Source: Acidimicrobiaceae bacterium (GTDB taxonomy: Bacteria > Actinomycetota > Acidimicrobiia > Acidimicrobiales > JAUTXP01). From it: 64,000 nt of DNA. Location: the NCBI GenBank assembly GCA_030837965.1, contig JAUTXP010000052.1:1-64000 (forward strand). Reading direction: 5' to 3'. Positions 7,384 through 15,267 of the stretch are shown here, in pieces; the first letter of the stretch is position 1, and each line of letters starts with the position of its first letter. The notes below the pieces were generated by a model that worked only from the letters and a program-made list of their open reading frames with translations, was not told where the DNA came from and ran no database searches. The position numbers and the translations under genes are program-made.

Positions 7384-8949
7384 TCAGGACGACGGGCCGC
7401 CCCGCTGCCACGACGCCTCCAAACGACCCATGGCCGTGGCCGGGCGCTGGTCAGTGAAGGGCCAGACGTCGCGGGCGATGGCGCTCCAATCGCACTTGGC
7501 CCCCAGCGTGGCCACAACGGCTTGCATGCCCAAGAGCACGTCGACGCCGCCGCCCAGCCCGACCGACAGGCTGGCCAAGACGGCCGCGTCGTCTTCGGAC
7601 AGTCGCACGTGCAGCAGGTTGCCGCGCGGACCGCGCGCCATCCCCCCGGACGGGAAGGGCAGGACTCGCTTGCCCTTGGGCACGACCTGGTCGAGCAGCC
7701 ACCGCAAACGCATGGCCGCCGCCACCTCGGGGTCAAGCATGCGCCGACGTACAGCCGCAGGCAGCGCGGCGCGCTCGCCGTCTCCCTCGGTCTCCGCCTC
7801 GCCCGCCTCCTCGACTTCGCCCGCCTCCTCGACTTCGTCTACCTCGACGGCGTCTTCCGCCTCGTGCTCCTCGCCCGCCTCCTCGATTTCCTCAACCTCG
7901 ACGGGGTCGTCCTCCTCGAACACCGCGCCCTCGACCTGCACCGCGGCCAACAGCCGCTGCACGCCGGCGGTGAATGTGTCCGGCACCTCCCACACCGCGC
8001 CGAAGTCGATGAAGCTGACGCGGCCGTCCGGACGGAATATGTAGTTGCCGGGATGCGGGTCGGCATTGTGCAGGCCCAAGCGGAAGATGCAGCGGTAGTG
8101 GAAGCGGAATACGGCCTCGCCCACCATGTCGCGCTGCTCTTGCGACCAGGCCAGCACTTCGTCGAAGCGCGACCCGACGGCCAGCTCAGTCGTGAGCACC
8201 CGTTGGGCCGAAAGCTCAGGCACCACGTACGGCACGTGGATGAACGGATGGCGCTCGAAGGCGGCCGCGATGCGGGCCTGATTGGCCGCCTCCAGCCGAT
8301 AGTCCGTCTCGTTGACGATGCGAGCCTTGAAGCGCTCCATCGTGGCCGCGAACTCCGGCCTCGCCCCGGCAGGGGCGGCCTCGCCCATCCGCTTCATGCC
8401 CATGCCGACGATGCGGTCGAGCACGGCGCTGACGTTGTCGGCGTCCGCGGACAAGGCCAGATCCGCGCCCGGGTACTGGACCTTGACGGCCACCTCCCGG
8501 CCGTCGTGGGTCACGGCCTTGTGCACCTGTCCGATGGACGCGGCGCCGATGGGCTCGGGTTTCCACGACGCGAACAGCGCGTCGGGATGCTGGCCCAACT
8601 CCTGCTCGATCACCTTGGCGACGAGGCCTGCGTCCATGACCGGCGCGTCCTGTTGGAGGCGCGCCAGCTCCTCCTTCATGGGGTCGGACAGGCGCTCTTG
8701 GCGATAACTGGCCTGCTGGCCCAGCTTCATGGCCAGGCCCTTCATCTCCCCCAGCGTCTCGGTGAGCTGCTCGGCCATGCGCTGTCGGCGCTCCAGCTCG
8801 AGCTTCTCCTTGGCCGCCTCAGAGGCGAACCGGGCCCTGCCCTTGAACACGAGCCTGCCCGCCGCCGTGCGGGTGCCCAAGCGGGCCAGCCGCGCGACCC
8901 GGCCGACCCGCGACGTGGACGACACCGGCCTGTGACTCCGGCCCGTCAT
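7384..8949 (-). CDS. ABC1/UbiB (AarF) atypical kinase-like protein
   Basis: 521 residues from ATG 8949 (an in-frame ATG at 9054 would add 35). The ABC1 signatures are present: the KxGQ motif in MKGLAMKLGQQASY, the Ala-rich nucleotide loop in EPIGAASIGQVHKA, VAVKVQYPGAD, and the catalytic segment GLHNADPHPGNYIF with VSFIDFGAVWE. Family members bind ATP and support quinone or isoprenoid lipid metabolism. A very acidic Glu/Val/Ala insertion of about 45 residues with repeats (VEEIEEAGEE, VDEVEEAGEV, EEAGEAETEG; 7779-7918) separates the kinase core from a C-terminal domain of about 130 residues. No membrane segment is obvious. Confidence 0.88.
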   Translation of the reverse strand: MTGRSHRPVSSTSRVGRVARLARLGTRTAAGRLVFKGRARFASEAAKEKLELERRQRMAEQLTETLGEMKGLAMKLGQQASYRQERLSDPMKEELARLQQDAPVMDAGLVAKVIEQELGQHPDALFASWKPEPIGAASIGQVHKAVTHDGREVAVKVQYPGADLALSADADNVSAVLDRIVGMGMKRMGEAAPAGARPEFAATMERFKARIVNETDYRLEAANQARIAAAFERHPFIHVPYVVPELSAQRVLTTELAVGSRFDEVLAWSQEQRDMVGEAVFRFHYRCIFRLGLHNADPHPGNYIFRPDGRVSFIDFGAVWEVPDTFTAGVQRLLAAVQVEGAVFEEDDPVEVEEIEEAGEEHEAEDAVEVDEVEEAGEVEEAGEAETEGDGERAALPAAVRRRMLDPEVAAAMRLRWLLDQVVPKGKRVLPFPSGGMARGPRGNLLHVRLSEDDAAVLASLSVGLGGGVDVLLGMQAVVATLGAKCDWSAIARDVWPFTDQRPATAMGRLEASWQRGGPSS

Positions 8950-9117
8950 TGCGCTTGCCCCATCCCAGACCCCTTGCTTCAACGCGTCCCGGCTGCCCCA
9001 GGCGCGGCCCGGCCAGAGTAACGCGTCCGTTCGCACTAGTTGAGATATCAACATGCTGATCCGGTAACATTAGGACTTCATGCCTTGCTCGCCTCCCCCC
9101 CGTCTCGCCCGTCTCCG

Positions 9118-10053
9118 ATGAAGATGGACGTGATGTCGAGCGGAGTCGGGTTGGACGGCGACATGGTGGCGCGGATGATCTTGCGCACGCCGTGTCTTCC
9201 CATTCCGCAGCCCAACGGCACGACCGTGTGGGCCAAGCTCGAGTTCCTCCAGCCCAGCGGGTCGACCAAGGACCGCTTCGCGGCCGTGGTGCTGTCCCAG
9301 GCCATCGAGTCGGGCGCAGTGCGGCCTGGCACCACGGTGATCGAGGCGTCGAGCGGCTCCACGTCCATCGCCTTTGCCATGGCCTGCGCCCGGCTGTCGC
9401 TCCCGTTCGTGGCCGTGGTGCCCGACAGCGTGAGCGACGAGCGGGCCATGATCATCCGCCGTTACGGCGGCGAGCTGGTGCTGACCCCGGCGGCCCAAGG
9501 CGTGGCCACCGCCATCGCCACCGCCGAGCGCCTGGCCGCCGAGGTCGGTGACGCCTTTCTTCCCCAGCAGTTCTGCAACCCGTTGAACGCGCTGGCCCAC
9601 GAGACGGGGACGGGGCGGGAGTTGCTCGATCAGGTCGACGGCGTGGTGCACGCCTTCGTGGCGGGCGTGGGCACGGGCGGCACGCTCGCGGGCGTGGGCC
9701 GGGCCCTGCATGCGGCCAACCCCGACGTGGTGTTGGCCGAAGCCAGACCCATGGGCGGCGACGGCGCTTGCCCGCCGCTCGGCATCCCCGGCATCGTCGC
9801 CTGCATGAGCGGGCTGTTGGACGAGACCGACGTGGCGTGGGTGATTCCGGTGACGGAGGACGACGCCCTCGACGCGGCCCGCGAGCTGTGCCGGATGGGC
9901 CTGCCTGTCGGCCTGTCGAGCGGGCTCAACATGGCCGCGTCCCGCGCCTTGGCCGCCGACCTGCCGAAAGGCAGCAGGGTGGCGACGGTCTTCCCCGATC
10001 GCATGGAGCGGTACTTCACCGGGACCCTGTTCGCCGACCTGGTGATGGCGTAG
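9118..10053 (+). CDS. PLP-dependent cysteine synthase-like enzyme (CysK/CBS family)
   Basis: 311 residues of fold-type II PLP enzyme. The PLP lysine is K51 in LQPSGSTKDRFAAV, the substrate loop is EASSGSTSIAFA, and the phosphate-binding loop is AGVGTGGTLAGVG. The end, LPKGSRVATVFPDRMERY, matches the CysK/CysM C-terminus. It probably makes or breaks a C-S bond using activated serine or homoserine. The exact reaction is open because the loop reads SSGSTS rather than the commonest SGNTG type. The next gene is homoserine dehydrogenase behind a SAM riboswitch, suggesting a link to sulfur amino acids. ATG 9118 was chosen; ATG 9124 or 9040 are possible. Confidence 0.85.
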   Translation: MKMDVMSSGVGLDGDMVARMILRTPCLPIPQPNGTTVWAKLEFLQPSGSTKDRFAAVVLSQAIESGAVRPGTTVIEASSGSTSIAFAMACARLSLPFVAVVPDSVSDERAMIIRRYGGELVLTPAAQGVATAIATAERLAAEVGDAFLPQQFCNPLNALAHETGTGRELLDQVDGVVHAFVAGVGTGGTLAGVGRALHAANPDVVLAEARPMGGDGACPPLGIPGIVACMSGLLDETDVAWVIPVTEDDALDAARELCRMGLPVGLSSGLNMAASRALAADLPKGSRVATVFPDRMERYFTGTLFADLVMA

Positions 10054-10120
10054 GAACGTTCGGACTGACACACCGAAAACGGCTTTGACGGAGCGGGCCT
10101 GGACTCGCTAAAACAACACA

Positions 10121-10213
10121 AGTCATCAAGAGTGGCGTGAGGGACCTGACCCGCAGACCGCCCGGCAACCTGGTGTTTCGCCACCGAGGTGCCACCGTCA
10201 GGAGCGATGAGGC
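10121..10213 (+). ncRNA. SAM riboswitch (S-box, SAM-I type)
   Basis: The leader of the homoserine dehydrogenase gene matches the S-box core in order: P1 5' strand GTCATC; AAGAGTGGCGTGAGGGACC; the kink-turn/pseudoknot segment CCGCCCGGCAACC; GAGGTGCCACCG; and P1 3' strand GATGAG (10206-10211). The class binds S-adenosylmethionine and turns genes off when it is plentiful. About 77 bases separate it from the ATG, enough for an expression platform, though no T-run terminator is seen, so control may act on translation. SAM-IV, a related actinobacterial class, is the main alternative. Confidence 0.88.
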
Positions 10214-10290
10214 CGGCAACGGCAACGAAGTGCGAAGAGGCATCGCTCTCGACAGTCTGCGCACGGCCCCTTGCTCCGGACGGAGGAGTC

Positions 10291-11229
10291 ATGGGAGCAG
10301 TAGGCGTGGGGCTGTTGGGGTGCGGGGCGGTCGGGTCGGCGGTGGCCCGCCGTCTGGGCCGTGCTGCCGACGTGCGCGTGGCCGCGGTGGCCGTGCGCAG
10401 GCCCGAATTGGAGCGGTCGTGCCCGCTGCCCGACCGGGTGGTCGACGACCCGCTGGCCGTGGTCGAGGACGCGTCGGTCGACGTGGTGGTCGAAGTCATG
10501 GGCCCGCTCGACGCGTCCTACGCGGCCGTGTTGCGCGCCATCGAGTTGGGCAAGCCGGTGGTCACGGCCAACAAGGCGCTGCTGGCCGCGGCCGGTCCCG
10601 AGTTGCGGGCCCGGGCCCGCGCCGCCCGCGTGCCGCTGCGCTTCGAGGCCGCGGTGGGCGGGGGCGTGCCGGTGGTGGGCGCGCTGGAGGCGCTGGCCGC
10701 AGGCGACCGCATCGTGCGGGTGGAGGGCGTGCTCAACGGCACCGTCACCTTCGTGCTCAGCCGGATGGAGGCGGGCGACTCGTATGAGGACGCGGTGCTG
10801 GCGGCCAAGTCCGCGGGGTACGCCGAGGCCGACCCCAGCCGCGACCTGTCGGGACTGGATGCGGCCGACAAGGTGGCGGTGCTGGCCCAGCTCGCCTTCG
10901 GCACGCCGACCTCGGCGTCCGAGGTGGACGTGCTCGGGATCGACTGGCTGCGCGGCGACGACATCGACAACGCGGCGGCCAAGGGGAAGCGCTGGCGCCT
11001 GGTCGGGGTGGCCAGCGCCGCGGGCTGCCGCCGGGTCGAGCCGGTGCTGTTCGACGAGGGCCATCCCTTCGCCCGGCTGGGCTCGGTGGAAAACGCGGTC
11101 GCCATCACCACCGAGCACACGGGCACCGTCTGGCTGTCCGGCTTCGGGGCGGGCGGCGAGGCCACCGCCACCGCGGTCGTGGGCGACCTGGCCAGCCTGG
11201 CGGGCGGCCTCGCCGTCTCCGCGCCCTGA
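10291..11229 (+). CDS. hom: Homoserine dehydrogenase, short form lacking an ACT domain
   Basis: 312 residues. The N-terminal Rossmann domain opens with GVGLLGCGAVGSAVARRL. The catalytic region has VVTANKALLA, the substrate-binding FEAAVGGGVPVVGALE, and GVLNGTVTFVLSRME with EADPSRDLSGLDAADK, all diagnostic for the family. It reduces aspartate semialdehyde to homoserine with NAD(P)H for Met, Thr and Ile. Actinobacterial enzymes usually have about 430 residues with a C-terminal ACT domain for threonine feedback; this one stops before it. Control may have moved to the SAM riboswitch upstream. ATG 10291 follows GGAGGAG. Confidence 0.92.
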   Translation: MGAVGVGLLGCGAVGSAVARRLGRAADVRVAAVAVRRPELERSCPLPDRVVDDPLAVVEDASVDVVVEVMGPLDASYAAVLRAIELGKPVVTANKALLAAAGPELRARARAARVPLRFEAAVGGGVPVVGALEALAAGDRIVRVEGVLNGTVTFVLSRMEAGDSYEDAVLAAKSAGYAEADPSRDLSGLDAADKVAVLAQLAFGTPTSASEVDVLGIDWLRGDDIDNAAAKGKRWRLVGVASAAGCRRVEPVLFDEGHPFARLGSVENAVAITTEHTGTVWLSGFGAGGEATATAVVGDLASLAGGLAVSAP

Positions 11230-11250
11230 CCCCCCAAAGATCGGGGTGGG

Positions 11251-11481
11251 TCAGTCGGTGGTCGGCGCCGCGGGTGTTGCGGGCGCGAGGGGCGCCGGGC
11301 CGCGGCGCAGCGGAGCCCACACGCCGAGCACGATGCCCACGATCAGCATGGCCACGGGCAGCACCAGCAGCAGCGGGCTGTCCGAAGCCACTGCCTTGAA
11401 GGCCAGCAGGTCGAAGGCCAGGAACACCCCGAAGAACAAGCCCGCGATCGCGCCCAGAACCGGACGGCCGTGTCGTCTCAT
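11251..11481 (-). CDS. Small membrane protein, two transmembrane segments
   Basis: 76 residues. Two hydrophobic helices are evident (PVLGAIAGLFFGVFLAFDLL and SPLLLVLPVAMLIVGIVLGV), joined by a short loop and ending in an Ala/Pro-rich tail. ATG 11481 overlaps the stop of the upstream secreted-protein gene (ATGA), so they form an operon. I do not recognise the family; the pairing suggests it may help export or anchor its partner. Confidence 0.7.
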   Translation of the reverse strand: MRRHGRPVLGAIAGLFFGVFLAFDLLAFKAVASDSPLLLVLPVAMLIVGIVLGVWAPLRRGPAPLAPATPAAPTTD

Positions 11482-12047
11482 CGCACTGCCCCCTTCGCGG
11501 CTCGGGCCATGGCGGCCAGGGCCATGAGTGCTCCCGTGAGGACAGTGCCTGCCAACGACACGATCCCCGCCGCGTTGCTCGTCGGCGAGCCGTCCAGCTC
11601 CACGGTCATGTGTCCTGCGCACCCGCCCTCATCGCCCCGGTGGAAGCCCGAGAGCACGTACTTGCCCACCGGCACCTGCTTCAGCGCGCTGGGGATCTTC
11701 TTGGTGCCCGACGCGGTGCTGGCATTTCCCGCGTTCTTGCTCGGACCCCACGAGCCCAGGCCGATGTCGAACACGGCCAGCTTGAGCTTCACCTCGCCCG
11801 AGTGGTTGTGGGTCGTGGTCGTGATTGCGCCCGACCACTTGGCCGACCCCGACCCTGGCAGCTTCACGCTCGCGTCCTTGGCGTCGACCGATGTGGTCGT
11901 GCCGTCGTCGGCGGTGATGACGGCGCTGCCCTGACACCCGATCTGGTTCTCGGTGAACACGGCCGCCGCGGGCGCGGCGGTCACCATCAAGAAGCATCCG
12001 ATCAGGCCGATCAGCAGTGCTGCAACGGAGACGAAGCGTCGCCTCAT
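11478..12047 (-). CDS. Exported, membrane-anchored protein of unknown function
   Basis: 189 residues from ATG 12047, preceded by AAGGGGGG. It has an N-terminal signal peptide (RRRFVSVAALLIGLIGCFLM, then AAPAAA). The extracellular domain contains ITTTTHNHSGEVKLKLAVFD and two cysteines (IGCQGS, EGGCAGH). A C-terminal hydrophobic stretch (AAGIVSLAGTVLTGALMALA) is followed by a basic tail. The layout is that of a surface protein held by a C-terminal helix. It is translationally coupled to the small membrane protein that follows. Family not recognised. Confidence 0.72.
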   Translation of the reverse strand: MRRRFVSVAALLIGLIGCFLMVTAAPAAAVFTENQIGCQGSAVITADDGTTTSVDAKDASVKLPGSGSAKWSGAITTTTHNHSGEVKLKLAVFDIGLGSWGPSKNAGNASTASGTKKIPSALKQVPVGKYVLSGFHRGDEGGCAGHMTVELDGSPTSNAAGIVSLAGTVLTGALMALAAMARAAKGAVR

Positions 12048-12193
12048 GGCACCCCCCTTGGGCCCGTACTGCGGTGAGCCCATTGTGCACCCCTTGTCGC
12101 GGCGCGGCGCGGGTATCGGCTGGAACCGGCGTTGATTTCCGGGCCTTTGTGCCTAGTTGCGTGGATAAGGGGAGGTGCGGGTACGCCGCCGGG

Positions 12194-13495
12194 ATGGACA
12201 CGAGGCGTTTCGCGCGACGGGCCGTGTTGCGCGGGGCCTTGGCCGCGGGCATGGCGTCGGCTGTCTCGCGGCTGATGCCGGGCCGACCGCGAGGGCGAGG
12301 GCGAGGCCGTGGGCGGGTGGGAGGGCATGTGGCGCTGGCCGGCGCGACCGGGTTGGCCGCGGGTGCGCTGATCGAACTGCCCGCCGCCGGGGTGCTCGGC
12401 ATGGCGGTGGCTGCCGCCGCGGCCCGGCGAGCTGTCGGGTCCGACTCGGGCCCGCGGGGCGCTCGTCTGGCCGGGGCGGCCGTGCTCGGCGTCGGGGCTG
12501 CAGCGGCCACGACTCGGGTATGGCCCGTGGCCCCCCGCACGCCCGAACAGGTGCAGCCTGCGCTGGCCACCGTGGAGGCCGAGGCCAGCCAACGAGGCGA
12601 CGGGCTTGTCGTGGTGGTCAACGTCCAGTCCGGCGGCGGGGGAGAAGGGCCCGCCGAGTTCCTGCGCCGGGAGTTGCCTGAAGCGCGGGTGGTCGAGGTC
12701 GACGGCGATGGCCTCGATGCCGCGTTGCGAGAGGCGGCGTCGACATGTCGAGTGTTGGGGATCGCAGGCGGCGACGGCTCGGTCTCCGCCGCCGCCGCCG
12801 CGGCTGGCGACGCCGACGTGCCGTTGCTCGTCGTGCCCGGGGGCACCTTGAACCACTTGGCCAGAGACCTGGGAGTGGCGGGCCCGGAGGACGCGGTGGC
12901 CGCCTTGCGGGCAGGACGGGCGGTGGCCGTCGACCTGGCCACCATCGACGGCCGCACCTTCGTGAACACGGCCAGCTTCGGGGCCTACAGCGCGCTGGTG
13001 GACGGGCGCGAGCGCCTGGAAGGCCGCATCGGCAAGTGGCCCGCCATGGTGGTGGCCTTGGGCGGCGTGTTGCGCTCGGCCCGTCCGGTCGAGATCGAGC
13101 TCAACGGCAGGCCGCGATCGCTCTGGATGATCTTCGTCGGCAACTGCCGGTACCACCCGGCGGGCTTCGCGCCGACGTGGCGGGAGCGGCTCGACGACGG
13201 CCGGCTCGACGTCCGCCTGGTCGACGCGGCCTCGCCGTGGGCTCGGGCCCGCCTGCTGTTGGCGGTGCTCACCGGACGGCTCGGGCGGTGCCGGGTGTAC
13301 GAGGCGTTCACGGCCCGCGAGCTGCGCGTGCGGTCGCTCGACGGGCCGATGCGGCTGGCGCGCGACGGTGAGACGTTCGCCGGTTCGGCCGAGTTCGACA
13401 TCGCCAAGGTGGACCGGCCCGTGGTCGTCTACGTGCCCCCGGTCGAGGGGCAGCCGTTCAAGGCAAGTTCACAGGCGACGCCCATCGGGGCTTGA
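12194..13495 (+). CDS. Diacylglycerol kinase-family lipid kinase with N-terminal membrane segments
   Basis: 433 residues. Residues about 135-430 are a DAGK/sphingosine kinase-like domain: VVVVNVQSGGGGEG, the nucleotide-binding GIAGGDGSVSAAA, VPGGTLNHLARDLGV, and the C-terminal beta domain with WMIFVGNCRYHPAGFAPTW and LDVRLVDA. Family members phosphorylate lipids or related alcohols with ATP. The first 130 residues are unusual: an Arg-rich start (MDTRRFARRAVLRG, which resembles a twin-arginine signal but lacks a full motif), a GRPRGRGRGRGR stretch and Ala/Gly-rich hydrophobic helices. It is probably tethered at the inner membrane. ATG 12194 lacks a strong ribosome site, so the start is uncertain. 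Confidence 0.85.
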   Translation: MDTRRFARRAVLRGALAAGMASAVSRLMPGRPRGRGRGRGRVGGHVALAGATGLAAGALIELPAAGVLGMAVAAAAARRAVGSDSGPRGARLAGAAVLGVGAAAATTRVWPVAPRTPEQVQPALATVEAEASQRGDGLVVVVNVQSGGGGEGPAEFLRRELPEARVVEVDGDGLDAALREAASTCRVLGIAGGDGSVSAAAAAAGDADVPLLVVPGGTLNHLARDLGVAGPEDAVAALRAGRAVAVDLATIDGRTFVNTASFGAYSALVDGRERLEGRIGKWPAMVVALGGVLRSARPVEIELNGRPRSLWMIFVGNCRYHPAGFAPTWRERLDDGRLDVRLVDAASPWARARLLLAVLTGRLGRCRVYEAFTARELRVRSLDGPMRLARDGETFAGSAEFDIAKVDRPVVVYVPPVEGQPFKASSQATPIGA

Positions 13496-13561
13496 GCCGT
13501 GGGTCGCATCCTGACCGTGTCCGCAAACGGCGGGCGGCAGGAACACCATCCAAGGAGACCC

Positions 13562-14017
13562 ATGAACCCCATCCGCAAGGGACTGATCGGCGCCGCAGTG
13601 GTCGGTTCGACCTTCGTCGGCGGCGCCTTCGGCGCAGCCCTCATCAACAGCTCGGCCCGAGCCGCGACCGCCTCGACGACGTCCGACCCAGCCGCGTCGA
13701 CCGCGGCCGACCCGGCCGCAGCCGCTGCCCCTGCGGCGGGCACGGTCGACCCGGGTGGCCGCCCGCCCTTCGACCCGGCCCGGGGCGGCCACGTGGGCGC
13801 CAACGGCGTGAAGGAGGCGCTGCTGACCGGGACCACGGCTGACAAGGTGAAGGCCGCAGCCCTGGCCGCCGTGCCCGGAGGGACCGTCGAGCGGGTCGAG
13901 AACGACGCCGAGGGCGCGACCTACGAGGCCCACATGACCAAGGCCGACGGCAGCGACGTCACCGTCAAGCTGGACGACGCCTTCAAGGTCACCAGCATCG
14001 AGGACGGCCACCGCTAG
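13562..14017 (+). CDS. Exported PepSY-like protein
   Basis: 151 residues from ATG 13562, preceded by AAGGAG. It has an N-terminal signal or anchor helix (KGLIGAAVVGSTFVGGAFGA), then a disordered Ala/Thr/Asp/Pro-rich linker. A C-terminal PepSY-like unit follows: DKVKAAALAAVPGGTVERVE, then NDAEGATYEAHMTKADGS and TVKLDDAFKVTSIEDGH. PepSY domains are small extracytoplasmic modules found in peptidase inhibitors and regulators. The specific role is unknown. Confidence 0.75.
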   Translation: MNPIRKGLIGAAVVGSTFVGGAFGAALINSSARAATASTTSDPAASTAADPAAAAAPAAGTVDPGGRPPFDPARGGHVGANGVKEALLTGTTADKVKAAALAAVPGGTVERVENDAEGATYEAHMTKADGSDVTVKLDDAFKVTSIEDGHR

Positions 14018-14050
14018 GCCCGCCCCTGGCTGTGTCCGCCCCCGACCTCA

Positions 14051-14084
14051 CGAGCCGCCGGTGCCGTTTCGGCCCGGCGGCTCG
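14051..14084. terminator. Strong hairpin after the PepSY gene
   Basis: CGAGCCGCCGG (14051-14061) pairs perfectly with CCGGCGGCTCG (14074-14084) around a 12-base loop, 34 bases after the stop of the upstream gene. No T-run follows, so it would be a T-less terminator typical of high-GC genomes. Confidence 0.55.
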
Positions 14085-14143
14085 AGGGGTACGCGTCGCG
14101 AGTCCTCGAGCTTCACGGCAGAGGTTGAAGCAAAGGAGCGGGC

Positions 14144-14716
14144 ATGGCGGAAAAGCGCGTGGTAGGCGTCTACCGGGACGACGCAGACGCGGACCGGGCC
14201 GTGCAGGCCGCTGAGCGGGTGGGTGCGACGAACGTGGTGCGGGGCGGGCGGTCGGACCATGTGGCCTCGCTGCAGGACGAGATGCGCGAGCAGATGGAGC
14301 ACACGTTCGTGGGACCCGGCAACGTCGGCCCCTTCACCAAGGAGATGAGCAAGGGCATCGCCAGGTGGACGCCCGCGGTCACCATCGCCTTGATGGTGTT
14401 GGCCGCTCCGCTTGCAGCCATGCACATGGGCAGGCTCGGTCTGCCGACCAGGCTGGCCATCGTGGAGGCGTGCGCCTTGGCCACCGGCGCCACCATCGGG
14501 TTCCTCGCCGGGATGATGAAGGGCGGCAAGGGCGTGGACCGCAGGGAGGACCCGTTGGCGGCCGAGCGGGGCGTGGTGGTCGGCGTCACCGTCGACGAGG
14601 CCGCGGCCGACGAGGTGGCCGATGCCATGGCCCAGGCCGGCCCCATCCGCCTCGACGTCAGCGGCACCGACGGGCGACCCCTCTCCACCCTCGCCACCGA
14701 AGAAGACCCGGGCTAA
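14144..14716 (+). CDS. Membrane protein with a stress-protein-like N-terminus
   Basis: 190 residues, ATG 14144 behind AAAGGAG. The N-terminal segment VVGVYRDDADADRAVQAAER resembles YflT/general-stress-17M-like proteins. Two transmembrane helices follow (TPAVTIALMVLAAPLAAMHM and ACALATGATIGFLAGMM). The C-terminal part, VVVGVTVDEAAADEVADAMA, looks like a second ferredoxin-like half. The function is unknown; a structural role in envelope stress is a guess from the resemblance. Confidence 0.65.
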   Translation: MAEKRVVGVYRDDADADRAVQAAERVGATNVVRGGRSDHVASLQDEMREQMEHTFVGPGNVGPFTKEMSKGIARWTPAVTIALMVLAAPLAAMHMGRLGLPTRLAIVEACALATGATIGFLAGMMKGGKGVDRREDPLAAERGVVVGVTVDEAAADEVADAMAQAGPIRLDVSGTDGRPLSTLATEEDPG

Positions 14717-14767
14717 GACCCTCGCCACCACCGACCTGAACGCGCCCACCCGCGCGCTGCCACCCCG

Positions 14768-14814
14768 TTCTGGGCACTTTTTCTTGTCTATGTGCGAAGA
14801 AAAGGTGCCCAGAA
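14768..14814. repeat. Palindromic element, family 3 copy 1
   Basis: TTCTGGGCAC (14768-14777) and GTGCCCAGAA (14805-14814) flank an inner stem of TTTTTCTT and AAGAAAA. The same outer arm recurs at 24622-24668. It lies between the convergent ends of the stress-like membrane protein and the MmcQ/YjbR gene, so it may terminate both. Confidence 0.75.
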
Positions 14815-14868
14815 GCGGGAGGGGGACGGGGCAGGGCGCGACGAGGGTTGGGTGGCGGGGGCGGGGGG

Positions 14869-15225
14869 TTAGGGGTCGAGCAGGGCGGACAGCCTCTTGG
14901 GGGCGACGACGCGATATGCGTCGGTGCAGATGCCGGCGATCTCGTCCCAGTCCACGTCGACGTCCATGCGCACGCCGACCCACCCCCTGCCTCCGACATA
15001 GGGCGGTCGGAAGAAGCGGTCGGGCTCGGCCTCGATCAGTTCGGCCGCGGCCCCGGGCGGCGCCGCGCACCACAGGTGCGGGAACTGATTGGCGTGATGC
15101 CCGTCCTCCCAATAGGTGACGAAGGACGACTTGCCCCGCACGAACCACGTCGGCGCACTGTGGCTCGGCCGCTCGGTCACTTCGGGCAGGGCCATGCAAA
15201 TGGCCCGCACGCGCGCAACGCTCAT
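14869..15225 (-). CDS. MmcQ/YjbR-family (DUF419) protein
   Basis: 118 residues, the usual size. It starts VARVRAICMALPEVTERPSH and continues with TWFVRGKSSFVTYWEDGH, then a region ending RFFRPPYVGGRGWVGVRMDV and DWDEIAGICTDAYRVVAPKR. This order is typical of the MmcQ/YjbR fold, a CyaY-like DNA-binding fold whose biochemical role is not established. It is divergent from the SDR gene with 42 bases between starts. Confidence 0.85.
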   Translation of the reverse strand: MSVARVRAICMALPEVTERPSHSAPTWFVRGKSSFVTYWEDGHHANQFPHLWCAAPPGAAAELIEAEPDRFFRPPYVGGRGWVGVRMDVDVDWDEIAGICTDAYRVVAPKRLSALLDP

Positions 15226-15267
15226 CCCCCCAGCTTGGCCCGCGCCGCGCACGGGTAGACGGAATTC

